Assembly: GCA_000421005.1 (NCBI GenBank)
Contig: ATWA01000025.1
Span: forward strand, 1 to 33,887
DNA from: Clostridiales bacterium NK3B98
GTDB lineage: Bacteria; Bacillota; Clostridia; Oscillospirales; Oscillospiraceae
Direction of reading: 5' to 3'
Length of the DNA: 33,887 nt
Below are positions 24,484-32,554 of the stretch, in pieces. The notes under the pieces are model-generated. The model did not search any database. It saw only the letters and a list, made by a program, of their open reading frames with translations, and was not told the DNA's origin. Each line of letters starts with the position of its first letter. Position 1 is the stretch's first letter. Both the position numbers and the translations under genes were made by a program.

Positions 24484-24511
24484 TTGACCCTATGCGAGAA
24501 CGTGGTAAAAT
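24484..24511 (+). promoter_or_regulatory. Promoter for polysaccharide deacetylase gene
   Basis: TTGACC (24484-24489), 16 bases, TAAAAT (24506-24511), giving a leader of roughly 90 bases before the chosen ATG at 24607. It is divergent from spmA. Confidence 0.55.
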
Positions 24512-24606
24512 AGAGTGGAATATGGATGTTACTTGCTGTTCCTGTCGGAACAAGTCAGATGGAAACGATGACAGGGCAGGCGTATGGGAGAGGAATTAGG
24601 ATCAAC

Positions 24607-25557
24607 ATGGAAAGCAGAAGCAGAAACAGGAAAAGAGAATCTGCACGTCAGGCAGAACGGCGCTATCGGGCTTTACGTCGGCAGATGCTGCTGCGGCTGG
24701 GCGGCGCTGCCGTGGTGCTGGTGCTGGCGGTGCTGCTGGTGCGTTTTATCCGTGGGCAGTTGTCCAGCGGCGGGGTGATTCCTGTCGCTGCAAGCCAGGC
24801 GGTGGAAGTCAGCAGACCTCAGCCTGGGGAGTCTTCGGCACAGACACCCTCCAAGGGAGTTGTCTCGAAGTCAACCGCCTCCATTTCCCAGCTCTCCCGC
24901 CCGGCAGAGGTGGATCCTTACAGTGTGATCTACCTCACCTTTGATGACGGTCCCAGCACTGAAACTACCCCGGAGCTGTTGGATCTGCTGGAGGAAAACG
25001 AGGTACCCGTCACCTTCTTTATCCTCAACTATTCTGAAGAAGTTCTGCCCATCCTGCAACGGGAGGTGGCTGACGGGCACACCATCGGTATGCACGCCTG
25101 GGATCACGACTATGCCAAATGCTATGCCGACGACAACGCATATCTGGACGGCATTGAGCAACTGCGGCAGAAGGTTCTGGCTGATACGGGATATAACGCT
25201 TTCTGTCTTCGTTTTCCCGGCGGCGGCTCTAATACGGTCAGCCGGAAATACAGCTCTGGTTTGATGACACGCCTGACCCAGAGGGTGAATGATGATCCCA
25301 ATTGGGAATACTACGATTGGAATGTGGATTCCACCGATGCAAGCGGAAACAACATCGACTCAGATAAGCTGGCACAAAGCGCAATCCATGAGTTGAAAAA
25401 GGGAGAGAACAATATTATTCTCTGCCATGATACCAACAACAAGAAAACCACCATTGAGGCAGTACGCCAGATCATCGAGTATGGCAGAGCAAATGGCTAC
25501 TGTTTTGCCGCCATTGGAAAAGACACCCCGCCGGTACACCACAGCGTCAACAACTGA
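24607..25557 (+). CDS. Membrane-anchored polysaccharide deacetylase (NodB domain)
   Basis: Protein of 316 residues: Arg-rich cytoplasmic start, one membrane helix near 35-55 (LGGAAVVLVLAVLLVRFI), a Ser/Pro linker, and a carbohydrate-esterase 4 domain outside the cell. Motif 1 is YLTFDDGPS near 114, motif 2 is GMHAWDHDY (the HxxxH metal pair, with Ala in place of the usual Ser/Thr), motif 3 RFPGGGSN, motif 4 DWNVDSTD and motif 5 ILCHDT. It probably removes acetyl groups from GlcNAc or MurNAc of peptidoglycan. The ATG at 24607 has TAGGA five bases upstream; earlier in-frame ATGs lack such a site. Confidence 0.9.
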   Translation: MESRSRNRKRESARQAERRYRALRRQMLLRLGGAAVVLVLAVLLVRFIRGQLSSGGVIPVAASQAVEVSRPQPGESSAQTPSKGVVSKSTASISQLSRPAEVDPYSVIYLTFDDGPSTETTPELLDLLEENEVPVTFFILNYSEEVLPILQREVADGHTIGMHAWDHDYAKCYADDNAYLDGIEQLRQKVLADTGYNAFCLRFPGGGSNTVSRKYSSGLMTRLTQRVNDDPNWEYYDWNVDSTDASGNNIDSDKLAQSAIHELKKGENNIILCHDTNNKKTTIEAVRQIIEYGRANGYCFAAIGKDTPPVHHSVNN

Positions 25558-25579
25558 CACCTGCAAAGGAGGGTGTGGA

Positions 25580-25822
25580 ATGAAAGCCACAGGAATTGTA
25601 CGCCGAGTGGACGAGTTGGGACGGATTGTCCTGCCTATCGAGCTGCGCCGCACACTTGAGATTGAAGAAAAGGATGCGCTGGAAATCTTCGTGGACGGAA
25701 CTTCCATCGTTCTGCGGAAGTATCTTCCCTCCTGCGTCTTCTGCGGCGGTGCGAAAAACGTCATCAGCTTCAAAGGCAAGAATGTCTGTCCTGCCTGCGT
25801 CAGGCAGATTCGCAATCTATAG
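25580..25822 (+). CDS. AbrB/SpoVT-type transition regulator with Cys-pair tail
   Basis: An 80-residue DNA-binding protein. The swapped-hairpin AbrB domain is at residues 1-48 (GIVRRVDELGRIVLPIELRR, then EEKDALEIFVDGTSIVLRKY). The tail carries four cysteines, C52-x2-C55 and C70-x2-C73, which look like a small zinc site, as in many clostridial AbrB-like proteins. It lies 22 bases after the deacetylase stop, with a strong AAAGGAGGG site, and ends at a good terminator. It lacks the GAF domain of SpoVT. A stationary-phase or sporulation regulator is the likely role. Confidence 0.92.
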   Translation: MKATGIVRRVDELGRIVLPIELRRTLEIEEKDALEIFVDGTSIVLRKYLPSCVFCGGAKNVISFKGKNVCPACVRQIRNL

Positions 25823-25827
25823 TCATG

Positions 25828-25878
25828 AACAAAGCCGGATAAGACGCCGTGATTCGATGCGCTTTTCCGGCTTTGTTT
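25828..25878 (+). terminator. Terminator after the AbrB-type gene
   Basis: Arms AACAAAGCCGGAtAAG (from 25828) and CTTtTCCGGCTTTGTT (to 25877) pair with one mismatch around a loop of about 18 bases. It begins a few bases after the stop codon. Confidence 0.75.
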
Positions 25879-25942
25879 CTGTCTGCTGTTGTTTTGGACG
25901 AAAAAAGCCTTGAGGATACTGCCTTTTTCAGTTCTAACATGG

Positions 25943-25971
25943 TTGATATTCACTGGTATTTCGTGTAGAAT
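25943..25971 (+). promoter_or_regulatory. Promoter for purine nucleoside phosphorylase
   Basis: TTGATA (25943-25948), 17 bases, TAGAAT (25966-25971), 44 bases upstream of the ATG at 26016. Confidence 0.7.
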
Positions 25972-26015
25972 ACTTGCTCGGAGATAATCTCATCAGCAGA
26001 CAGGGAGGGTATGAG

Positions 26016-26840
26016 ATGACATTTACGGAGCAGGATTTTCGCCGCTCTGCGGCGCAGATTCGCCAGCAAATCGGCGACTTTCAGCCGGAGGTCTTTTTGA
26101 TCCTTGGTTCTGGATTGGGCTTTCTGGCAGAGGAGCTGGACAACCCCACTGTCATCCCCTATGAGGAAATTGACCACTTCCCCACCTCTACCGCTCCCGG
26201 TCACAAAGGTCGGCTGGTCTTTGGAATGCTGGAAGAAAAGTCTGTGTGCGTGATGCAGGGCAGAGTTCATTTTTACGAGGGCTATTCTCTGCAAGAGGTC
26301 ACCTACGGGGTTCGTGTTGCCCGGCTGCTGGGAGCGAAACGGATGATCGTCACCAACGCCTGCGGCTGCGTCCGTGAGGATTGGGAGCCCGGTTCCCTGA
26401 TGCTTATTTCTGACCACATCAAGCTGTGTCTGGAGTCCCCTCTCCGTGGGGAGAATCTGGCTCTGTTTGGCGACCGTTTCCCGGATATGTCCACCGTCTA
26501 CACCCCTGCTCTGGCAGAGATTGCCCGTCGTAAGGCGGATGAGCTGGGTATAGCGCTGAAGGAAGGGGTATATATGTTCTTCCCCGGCCCTCAGTATGAA
26601 ACCCCGGCTGAGGTTCGTGCTGCCCGGGTGCTCGGTGCGGATGCCGTCGGTATGTCTACCGTTCCGGAGGCCATTGTGGCCCGGCACTGCGGTATGGAGG
26701 TACTGGGGCTTAGTCTGCTCACCAACATGGCCGCCGGCATTTTAAATCAGCCCCTCAGTGAGGCTGAGGTTTTGGAAAATGCCGCATTGGCAAAAGACCG
26801 ATTCTCCCGGCTGGTGCGGGGCTGCTTACAGGAAATGTGA
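26016..26840 (+). CDS. punA: Purine nucleoside phosphorylase, trimeric type
   Basis: Enzyme of 274 residues that splits purine (deoxy)nucleosides with phosphate, for salvage of guanine and hypoxanthine. Motifs of the trimeric family are LGSGLGFLAE, TAPGHKGRLVFG, MQGRVHFYEGY, VTNACGC, PGPQYETPAEVR and GMSTVPEAIVARHCGMEV, then LTNMAAG. The ATG at 26016 has GGGAGGG seven to eight bases upstream; the frame extends 14 codons further without a site. It has its own promoter and sits between the AbrB-type regulator and spoVB. The symbol is by family; punA and deoD are used for different folds, and this is the punA fold. Confidence 0.93.
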   Translation: MTFTEQDFRRSAAQIRQQIGDFQPEVFLILGSGLGFLAEELDNPTVIPYEEIDHFPTSTAPGHKGRLVFGMLEEKSVCVMQGRVHFYEGYSLQEVTYGVRVARLLGAKRMIVTNACGCVREDWEPGSLMLISDHIKLCLESPLRGENLALFGDRFPDMSTVYTPALAEIARRKADELGIALKEGVYMFFPGPQYETPAEVRAARVLGADAVGMSTVPEAIVARHCGMEVLGLSLLTNMAAGILNQPLSEAEVLENAALAKDRFSRLVRGCLQEM

Positions 26841-26944
26841 CTTGATGGGAATGTTCTTTGCGTTCAAGGATAAAATGAGCTGTAAGGCAGATGATCTCTC
26901 TTAGCTGAGAGAGTGGAGTCGGCGGATAGAAGGAGAGTTTGCAT

Positions 26945-28537
26945 ATGTCAAACACCCAGAAGCAGAATACGTTCTTCGGCGGTGCGGCCATTCTGGCTGC
27001 GGGTATTGTTCTGGTAAAAATCATCAGTGCTGTGTACAAGATGCCCCTGATCAACATTCTGGGCAGCGGATACACGGATTTTACCAATGCTTTCAACATT
27101 TTCAATATTTTACTCATGATTTCCACCGCAGGCATTCCTGTGGCAATGAGCCGGATGATCTCCCAGGCCAATGCGGAAAACCGCCGCAACCAAGTGCACC
27201 GTATCTTTCAGGTGACCTCCGCCGCCTGCCTGATTTTTGGCGGGGTGTGCGCACTTGCCATGTTCTTTGGCGCAAACGGATTTGCAGCCCTTATGGGCAA
27301 TCCCAAGTCTGCCCTGTCCATGCGTGTGCTGGCGCCATCTGTGTTTTTCGTCTCCGGCTTGGCTGCCTTCCGGGGCTATGCTCAGGGGCATCAGCATATG
27401 ACCCCCTCTTCGGTCTCTCAGATCATTGAGGCACTGTTTAAGCTGATTGTCGGTCTGACACTGGCGTTGATTCTGGTTCGCACCGGACACGACGAGAGCG
27501 AAGCCGCCGCCGGTGCTATCGTCGGCGTTACCCTGTCCGAGCTGGCGGCGCTGGTCTATATGGCCTTTGATTTTCTACGGACACGGGCACAGGAGCCGGA
27601 GGGGGATGACACCGGGGTTTGGAGCGCTCAGAAGATTCTGCGTGTGTTTCTCTCCATTGCCATTCCCATTACCCTGACTTCCTCTGCCACTTCCGTCATT
27701 ACCACCATTGACACGTCACTGGTCATGCGTCAGCTTCAAAACGCTGTAGGACTGAATCTGGACGGTGCGAGGGCGCTGTTTTCCAACTACTCCGGCGTGC
27801 TGACGGTGTATCAGATTCCCGCCTCTCTCATGGTGGCCATCACCGCATCTGTGATTCCAGCGGTCACCGTGTTCTATGAGCGGCGCAATCGCAAAGGTGC
27901 CGCCCGTGTGGTGGGCTCTGCGTTGAAGACTGCCTCTATCCTTGCCTTTCCTTCCGGCGTGGGTATGCTGGTACTGGGAAAGCCAATTGTGATGCTGCTG
28001 TTTCCCCGGCTGGATCCGGACATAGCAGGGAGAATTTTGTCCATACTGGGGATTGCCAATATTTTCGTGTGCATGATGCTGGTTTGTAACTCGGTATTGC
28101 AGGCACATAATATTCTCAACCTGCCTATTATCACCATGGTGATTGGCGGCGTGATTATGGTCATTTTTGACTTTTTTGTTGTGGCTATTCCCAGCGTCAA
28201 CATTTTTGGCTCTCCCATTGGCTCCGCCATCGGATACGGCATTACCTGTTGTCTTGACCTGTTTTTGGTTTGGCGGATTGTTCCGGGATGCCCCGGTCTG
28301 TTCACCCTGTTTGGAAAGCCGCTGGCGGCCTCCGCAGTGATGGGCGTGGCGGCATGGGCGGTCTATGGTCTGGTGATGCGGGCTGTGGAACGCAACGCTG
28401 TTGCATTGATTTTTGCCATGGGTGTGGCAGTGGTGATCTACTTTGTGCTGCTGATTGCCCTTCGTATTCTGAACAAGGATGATCTCTCCCTGATGCCCAA
28501 GGGAGACAAGATCGGAAAGCTGCTGGGCATTCACTGA
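26945..28537 (+). CDS. spoVB: SpoVB/MurJ-type polysaccharide flippase (MVF family)
   Basis: Polytopic membrane protein of 530 residues with about 14 hydrophobic segments. The N terminus FFGGAAILAAGIVLVKIISAVYKMPL and the ISTAGIPVAMSRMISQANAE loop are typical of the SpoVB/YabM/MurJ group, which moves lipid-linked precursors across the membrane. In Bacillus SpoVB is needed for spore cortex, while YabM, which stands at this position relative to yabN and yabO, may act in vegetative cells; the two cannot be told apart here. ATG at 26945 lies nine bases after AAGGAG; an in-frame TTG two codons earlier is too close. Its stop is directly followed by a 160-base element. Confidence 0.9.
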   Translation: MSNTQKQNTFFGGAAILAAGIVLVKIISAVYKMPLINILGSGYTDFTNAFNIFNILLMISTAGIPVAMSRMISQANAENRRNQVHRIFQVTSAACLIFGGVCALAMFFGANGFAALMGNPKSALSMRVLAPSVFFVSGLAAFRGYAQGHQHMTPSSVSQIIEALFKLIVGLTLALILVRTGHDESEAAAGAIVGVTLSELAALVYMAFDFLRTRAQEPEGDDTGVWSAQKILRVFLSIAIPITLTSSATSVITTIDTSLVMRQLQNAVGLNLDGARALFSNYSGVLTVYQIPASLMVAITASVIPAVTVFYERRNRKGAARVVGSALKTASILAFPSGVGMLVLGKPIVMLLFPRLDPDIAGRILSILGIANIFVCMMLVCNSVLQAHNILNLPIITMVIGGVIMVIFDFFVVAIPSVNIFGSPIGSAIGYGITCCLDLFLVWRIVPGCPGLFTLFGKPLAASAVMGVAAWAVYGLVMRAVERNAVALIFAMGVAVVIYFVLLIALRILNKDDLSLMPKGDKIGKLLGIH

Positions 28538-28538
28538 G

Positions 28539-28698
28539 CTAGTGTGCTGGCGCGATCAAATTCAGACTAAGGTAAAGTCCATTTGTGCATGGGCAAGGCG
28601 GAGGACGAAAGCGGGCTGACGCCCGGTGAGGACGACAACGAAGCACAGGCGCAAATGGGCGCAAGATTAGTTTGAAGATGGTCGTGTCAGTACACTAG
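28539..28698 (+). mobile_element. MITE-like or structured-RNA element (type 2) between spoVB and mazG
   Basis: A 160-base non-coding unit begins and ends with CTAG. Its first and last 32 bases are inverted repeats with 25 of 32 identical. Five of the seven differences give G-U pairs in a plus-strand RNA; the other two form a small internal loop. A second stem (CCATTTGTGC at 28579 with GCGCAAATGG at 28649) again includes one wobble, and an apical hairpin CGGGC-tgac-GCCCG lies at 28612-28625. It fills the spoVB-mazG gap, one base after the spoVB stop and two bases before the mazG ribosome site. No known family was recognised with certainty. Confidence 0.75.
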
Positions 28699-28715
28699 AT
28701 AAGGAGCGACGGCAC

Positions 28716-29516
28716 ATGGTTTCCTTCCCTGTGAAAGAGAAATACAATATGGACGATTTCCGGGCGATCATCTCGGTGCTGCGGCATCCGGGGGGCTGTC
28801 CCTGGGATATGGAGCAGGATCATCACTCCATCCGCCGCAACTTCATTGAAGAGACTTACGAAGCCTGTGAAGCCATTGACACGGAGAACACCGAGCTGCT
28901 TCTGGAGGAGCTGGGGGATGTGATGATGCAGGTGCTGTTTCACGCCTCCATCGAGGAGGACGCAGGACGGTTTGACATTGACGATGTGGCGGATCATGCG
29001 GTGAAAAAGCTGATCTTTCGTCATCCCCATGTGTTTGGCTCTGTTCAGGTGTCCGGCACCGGAGAGGTGCTGAATAACTGGGACGAGTTAAAACGCAAGG
29101 AGAAGCAGCAGCGCTCCTATACCGACACCCTCAACGCCGTGGCAAAAACCCTCCCTGCCCTTTGGCGTGCGGAGAAGGTGCAGAAAAAGGCGGCAAAATC
29201 CGGCTTTGATTGGCCGGATGAACACGGTCCTCTTCAGAAGGTTCGTGAGGAAACCGACGAGGTTGCAAGCGCAGTCCCGTCGGAGACTTTTGAGGAGATT
29301 GGCGATTTGCTGTTTGCAGTGGTCAATCTGGCCCGCAAGCTGGGCGTAGACCCGGAAGACGCCCTGAATGGCGCCACAAATAAGTTTATCACTCGCTTTT
29401 CGCGGGTGGAGGTCGCCGCCAGAAGCGGTGGTACCGAAATAGAGCACCTGTCACAAACGGAAATGGAAGATCTGTGGCAGGGAGCAAAGAAATTGGAGGA
29501 ATCCCATTATGAATAA
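28716..29516 (+). CDS. mazG: Nucleoside triphosphate pyrophosphohydrolase MazG
   Basis: MazG of 266 residues with two tandem domains, hydrolysing non-canonical or excess NTPs to NMP and pyrophosphate. Domain 1 shows [27 protein letters not shown] and [13 protein letters not shown]; domain 2 shows EETDEVASA and [17 protein letters not shown], the helices that carry the Mg-binding glutamates and aspartate. Unlike Bacillus YabN it has no methylase-like domain in front. The ATG follows AAGGAG by nine bases, and this ribosome site adjoins the right end of the type 2 element. It overlaps the hup start by eight bases. Confidence 0.95.
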   Translation: MVSFPVKEKYNMDDFRAIISVLRHPGGCPWDMEQDHHSIRRNFIEETYEACEAIDTENTELLLEELGDVMMQVLFHASIEEDAGRFDIDDVADHAVKKLIFRHPHVFGSVQVSGTGEVLNNWDELKRKEKQQRSYTDTLNAVAKTLPALWRAEKVQKKAAKSGFDWPDEHGPLQKVREETDEVASAVPSETFEEIGDLLFAVVNLARKLGVDPEDALNGATNKFITRFSRVEVAARSGGTEIEHLSQTEMEDLWQGAKKLEESHYE

Positions 29517-29784
29517 GACTGATCTGATTGCAAAGACCTCTGTGGAAACCGGCATGACCCGCAAGGATGCCGAGACTGCTGTCAACGCAGTATTTGACGT
29601 GATTGCCAAGGCTCTGGCTGAGGGCGACAAGGTGCAGCTGGTGGGCTTCGGCTCTTTTGAGGTGAAGGATCGTCCTGCCCGCACCGGTCGCAACCCCCGC
29701 ACCATGGAGCCTGTGGAAATCGCCGCCAGCCGCACCGTGGCCTTCCACGCCGGCAAGGCACTGAAGGACGCTGTGGCAAAATAA
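29509..29784 (+). CDS. hup: DNA-binding protein HU
   Basis: HU of 91 residues, the histone-like nucleoid protein that bends DNA as a homodimer. Features are [20 protein letters not shown] at the start, [20 protein letters not shown], and [20 protein letters not shown] forming the DNA-binding arms. The ribosome site AAATTGGAGG lies inside the end of mazG, and the two frames overlap by eight bases. Its stop TAA shares its last base with the ATG of the S4 gene. Confidence 0.97.
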   Translation: MNKTDLIAKTSVETGMTRKDAETAVNAVFDVIAKALAEGDKVQLVGFGSFEVKDRPARTGRNPRTMEPVEIAASRTVAFHAGKALKDAVAK

Positions 29785-30026
29785 TGCGGCTTGACAAGTA
29801 TCTCAAGGTCTCCCGGTTAATCAAACGGCGCACAGTGGCCAACGAGGCCTGTGACGCCGGTCGGGTGCTGGTGAACGGCAAGGCTGCCAGAGCCAGCTAT
29901 GACGTGAAAACCGGGGACGTGCTGGAATTACAGCTTGGTCAGCGTGCCGTCCGTGTGCGGGTTCTTGACGTGCAGGACAATGTTGGCAAGGCGGATGCCA
30001 GCACCCTCTACGAAGAAGTGCTCTAA
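29784..30026 (+). CDS. rqcP: S4-domain RNA-binding protein RqcP
   Basis: An 80-residue protein, almost entirely an S4 domain ([20 protein letters not shown], then EACDAGRVLVNGKAARASYDV). It matches YabO/RqcP of Bacillus, which with RqcH adds alanine tails to nascent chains on obstructed 50S subunits. HslR-type heat-shock proteins share the fold, but the short length and the spoVB-mazG-hup setting favour RqcP. The start overlaps the hup stop by one base (TAATG). A bidirectional terminator follows at once. Confidence 0.92.
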   Translation: MRLDKYLKVSRLIKRRTVANEACDAGRVLVNGKAARASYDVKTGDVLELQLGQRAVRVRVLDVQDNVGKADASTLYEEVL

Positions 30027-30028
30027 GC

Positions 30029-30071
30029 AAAAAATGAGACGCTTCCCTTTTGGGGTTGCGTCTCATTTTTT
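30029..30071. terminator. Bidirectional terminator between rqcP and murE
   Basis: The arms AAAATGAGACGC and GCGTCTCATTTT pair perfectly around a 15-base loop, with T runs on both strands. It serves the spoVB-mazG-hup-rqcP transcript and the convergent dapF-murE transcript. Confidence 0.92.
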
Positions 30072-30081
30072 CCTGTTTTGT

Positions 30082-31545
30082 TCAACGTCCGGCAATGATA
30101 TCTGCAATCAGTTCCCGCTCGTCCATATGATGCTTGATGCCACGGATTTCCTGATAGTCCTCATGACCCTTGCCTGCAAGGACGATCACGTCTCCCGCTC
30201 TCCCCTGTTCCATGCAGAAGCGGATTGCTTCCTTCCGGTCGGGAATGGTCACATATTTGCCGTCTGCCTTCTGAACACCCACCAGAATGTCTGCGATGAT
30301 GTCCATAGGCTCTTCATTGCGGGGGTTGTCAGAGGTGACCACGGTCAGGTCCGCAAGCCGGGAGCTGACTTCGCCCATCTCGTAACGGCGGGACTTCGCC
30401 CGGTTGCCGCCGCAGCCAAACAGGCAGATAATGCGCTGGGGACCGTAGGCGCGCAGGTTATGCAGCAGGGCTTCCAGACTCATGGCGTTGTGGGCGTAGT
30501 CGATCATCAGGGTGTAGTCACCGGGGGTGGGGATGATTTCCAGTCTGCCCTTTACCTGAATGGTGTTCAGTGCCTTGCAGATGGCGTCCTGAGAGATGCC
30601 CAGATGGCGGCACAGGGCAATAGCTGCCAAAGAGTTATAGACGGTAAAGTCGCCGGGGATATCCACCTTCACATGGTACTGTTCTAATCCCTGAAGGTCG
30701 TATTCCACCCCAAGATAGCCGCTCTGGTGGATACGGTGTACATTCACCGCACGAAGGTCGGCATTCTCTCCCATGCCGAAGGTCTCCAGAGAGCAGGTAT
30801 GCTCTGCCATTACTTCGCTCAGATAGTCCGCCTCGGCGTTGGCAAGTCCAACCCTGCACTGGCGGAACAGCTTACCCTTACAGGCGATATACTCCGCCAT
30901 GTCGGCATGCTCCCCGGGTCCGATGTGGTCTTCTTCCAGATTAGTAAAGATACCGTAGTCAAAGGTAAAGCCGGAGACACGGTCCAGCTTCATGGCCTGA
31001 GAGGATACCTCCATGACCACATATTTGTTGCCCGCTTCCACCATGTCGGCAAAATACTTCTGCACCAGCCAGCTCTCCGGGGTGGTGTTCACCGCCGGGA
31101 TGTGTTTGTCCCCGCAGATCACCTCAATGGTGCCGATCAGTCCGGTGGACAGCCCGGCGGATTCCAGCATGGAGCGGATCATATAGGTGGTGGTGGTCTT
31201 TCCCTTGGTTCCGGTGACGCCGATGGTAGTCAGCTTTTCCGCCGGGTGTCCAAACCATGCGGCGCTCAGCTCTGCCAGCGCAAGGCGGGGGTTTTCCACA
31301 AAGAGAATGGTGGTGTCTGCGGGAGGGGTGAAGTCCAGCTCGTGGGAGATCACCAGCGCAGATGCTCCGGCCTCGATGGCGTCCTTGGCGTAGATGTGTC
31401 CGTCGGTGACAGCGCCGGGCATACAGACAAAGATACAGCCGGGCTGGATTTTCCGGGAGTCATAGACCACAGCGGAAACTTCTTTTTCCATATTCCCCTG
31501 CATGAGCATATAGTTCATACGGGAGAGCAGATCAATCATGTGCAT
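30082..31545 (-). CDS. murE: UDP-MurNAc-tripeptide synthetase MurE, meso-DAP type
   Basis: Mur ligase of 487 residues that adds the third amino acid to UDP-MurNAc-L-Ala-D-Glu. The N-terminal UDP-binding part has VVYDSRKIQPGCIFV, the ATP loop is GVTGTKGKTTTTYM near 113, NTTPESW and the carbamylated-lysine region follow, and the C-terminal specificity motif is DNPRNEEP near 407. The DNPR form is known to select meso-diaminopimelate rather than lysine. The ATG at 31545 follows AAGGAAG by nine bases; the frame extends 13 codons further without support. It lies 16 bases after dapF, which makes meso-DAP. Confidence 0.96.
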   Translation of the reverse strand: MHMIDLLSRMNYMLMQGNMEKEVSAVVYDSRKIQPGCIFVCMPGAVTDGHIYAKDAIEAGASALVISHELDFTPPADTTILFVENPRLALAELSAAWFGHPAEKLTTIGVTGTKGKTTTTYMIRSMLESAGLSTGLIGTIEVICGDKHIPAVNTTPESWLVQKYFADMVEAGNKYVVMEVSSQAMKLDRVSGFTFDYGIFTNLEEDHIGPGEHADMAEYIACKGKLFRQCRVGLANAEADYLSEVMAEHTCSLETFGMGENADLRAVNVHRIHQSGYLGVEYDLQGLEQYHVKVDIPGDFTVYNSLAAIALCRHLGISQDAICKALNTIQVKGRLEIIPTPGDYTLMIDYAHNAMSLEALLHNLRAYGPQRIICLFGCGGNRAKSRRYEMGEVSSRLADLTVVTSDNPRNEEPMDIIADILVGVQKADGKYVTIPDRKEAIRFCMEQGRAGDVIVLAGKGHEDYQEIRGIKHHMDERELIADIIAGR

Positions 31546-31561
31546 TGCAGTATGCTTCCTT

Positions 31562-32395
31562 TCAATCCTCAACTTCGCCTTCAAAGACCGTGGTGGCAGG
31601 GCCAGTCATAAGCATGGTGCCACGCTTCTCGTCAAATTCAATCTCCAGATCACCGCCCAGCAGATGCACGGTTACCTTTTTATCTGCCAGTCCGCACTTC
31701 CACGCCGCATAGGCGGTTGCGGTTGCACCGGTGCCGCAGGCCATGGTCTCGCCGCTGCCCCGCTCCCAGACCCGCATTTCGATGTGCTTGCGGTCAATGA
31801 TATGGGCAAACTCGGTGTTCACCCGGTCGGGGAACATGGGATGGTACTCAAACTTGGGGCCTACGGAGGTCAGATCCATGTGGGCGATATTGTTGACAAA
31901 TACCACCGCATGGGGGTTGCCCACGCTGACGCAGGTCATGTACCAGTCCTGACCAGCTACTTTCACCGGTTTGTGAATGACCTCGTCTCCCAGCCCTACC
32001 ACAGGGATCTGGTCGGCGGCGGTGGTGGCAGGGCCCATGTCCACCCGAACCTTGGTCACCTTGCCGTCCTCAACAGTGAGGTCAAGGGTTTTCAGGCCGG
32101 CTTTGGTCTCGATGGTCAGGTGGGTTTTGTCGGTCAGTCCCTTATCGTAGACATATTTTGCCACGCAGCGGATGCCGTTGCCGCACATAGCGCCTTCCGA
32201 GCCGTCGGCGTTGTACATGGCCATGCGGAAGTCCGCCACGTCGGAGGGGTTGATGGTGATAAGACCGTCTGCGCCAATGCCCTTGTGGCGGTCAGAATAC
32301 TTCACGCTGAACGCTGCCGGGTCAGCCATGGGGGCAGTGGTGCAGTCCACATAGATATAGTCATTGCCGCAGCCGTGCATTTTGGTAAATTTCAT
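31562..32395 (-). CDS. dapF: Diaminopimelate epimerase
   Basis: Enzyme of 277 residues turning LL- into meso-diaminopimelate with two catalytic cysteines, which are both present: GAMCGNGIRC near 70 and MACGTGATATAYAAW near 219. The start MKFTKMHGCGNDYIYVD is canonical and follows AGGGAG by nine bases; the longer open frame upstream crosses the promoter region and is rejected. It is first in a dapF-murE operon that couples precursor synthesis to its use in peptidoglycan. Its promoter lies at 32436-32464, overlapped by an inverted repeat. Confidence 0.97.
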   Translation of the reverse strand: MKFTKMHGCGNDYIYVDCTTAPMADPAAFSVKYSDRHKGIGADGLITINPSDVADFRMAMYNADGSEGAMCGNGIRCVAKYVYDKGLTDKTHLTIETKAGLKTLDLTVEDGKVTKVRVDMGPATTAADQIPVVGLGDEVIHKPVKVAGQDWYMTCVSVGNPHAVVFVNNIAHMDLTSVGPKFEYHPMFPDRVNTEFAHIIDRKHIEMRVWERGSGETMACGTGATATAYAAWKCGLADKKVTVHLLGGDLEIEFDEKRGTMLMTGPATTVFEGEVED

Positions 32396-32435
32396 TTGGG
32401 GTTGCTCCCTTCCTGTTTTATTTCTCACTGTTCCC

Positions 32436-32464
32436 ATTATACTATGCAGTTTTTCACTTGTAAA
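32436..32464 (-). promoter_or_regulatory. Promoter for dapF-murE
   Basis: Minus strand TTTACA (32459-32464), 17 bases, perfect TATAAT (32436-32441), about 40 bases before the dapF ATG. Confidence 0.75.
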
Positions 32465-32469
32465 CTGCA
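32445..32469. promoter_or_regulatory. Possible operator overlapping dapF promoter
   Basis: The perfect eight-base inverted repeat TGCAGTTT (32445-32452) and AAACTGCA (32462-32469), with nine bases between, covers the -35 and spacer of the dapF promoter. A related half-site ATACTGCAAAC occurs nearby at about 32493. A dimeric repressor site is likely from its position; which protein binds is unknown. Confidence 0.5.
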
Positions 32470-32525
32470 TTGTCTGCTGGATTATATGCAAATACTGCAA
32501 ACCGGTGGTTTGGCTTTCCCCTGTT

Positions 32526-32554
32526 TTGACTTTTTCCTCTGCTGTCTCTATAAT
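32526..32554 (+). promoter_or_regulatory. Promoter for gluQ
   Basis: TTGACT (32526-32531), 17 bases, perfect TATAAT (32549-32554), just upstream of the ribosome site AAGGGAG and the ATG at 32583. It is divergent from dapF. Confidence 0.78.
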
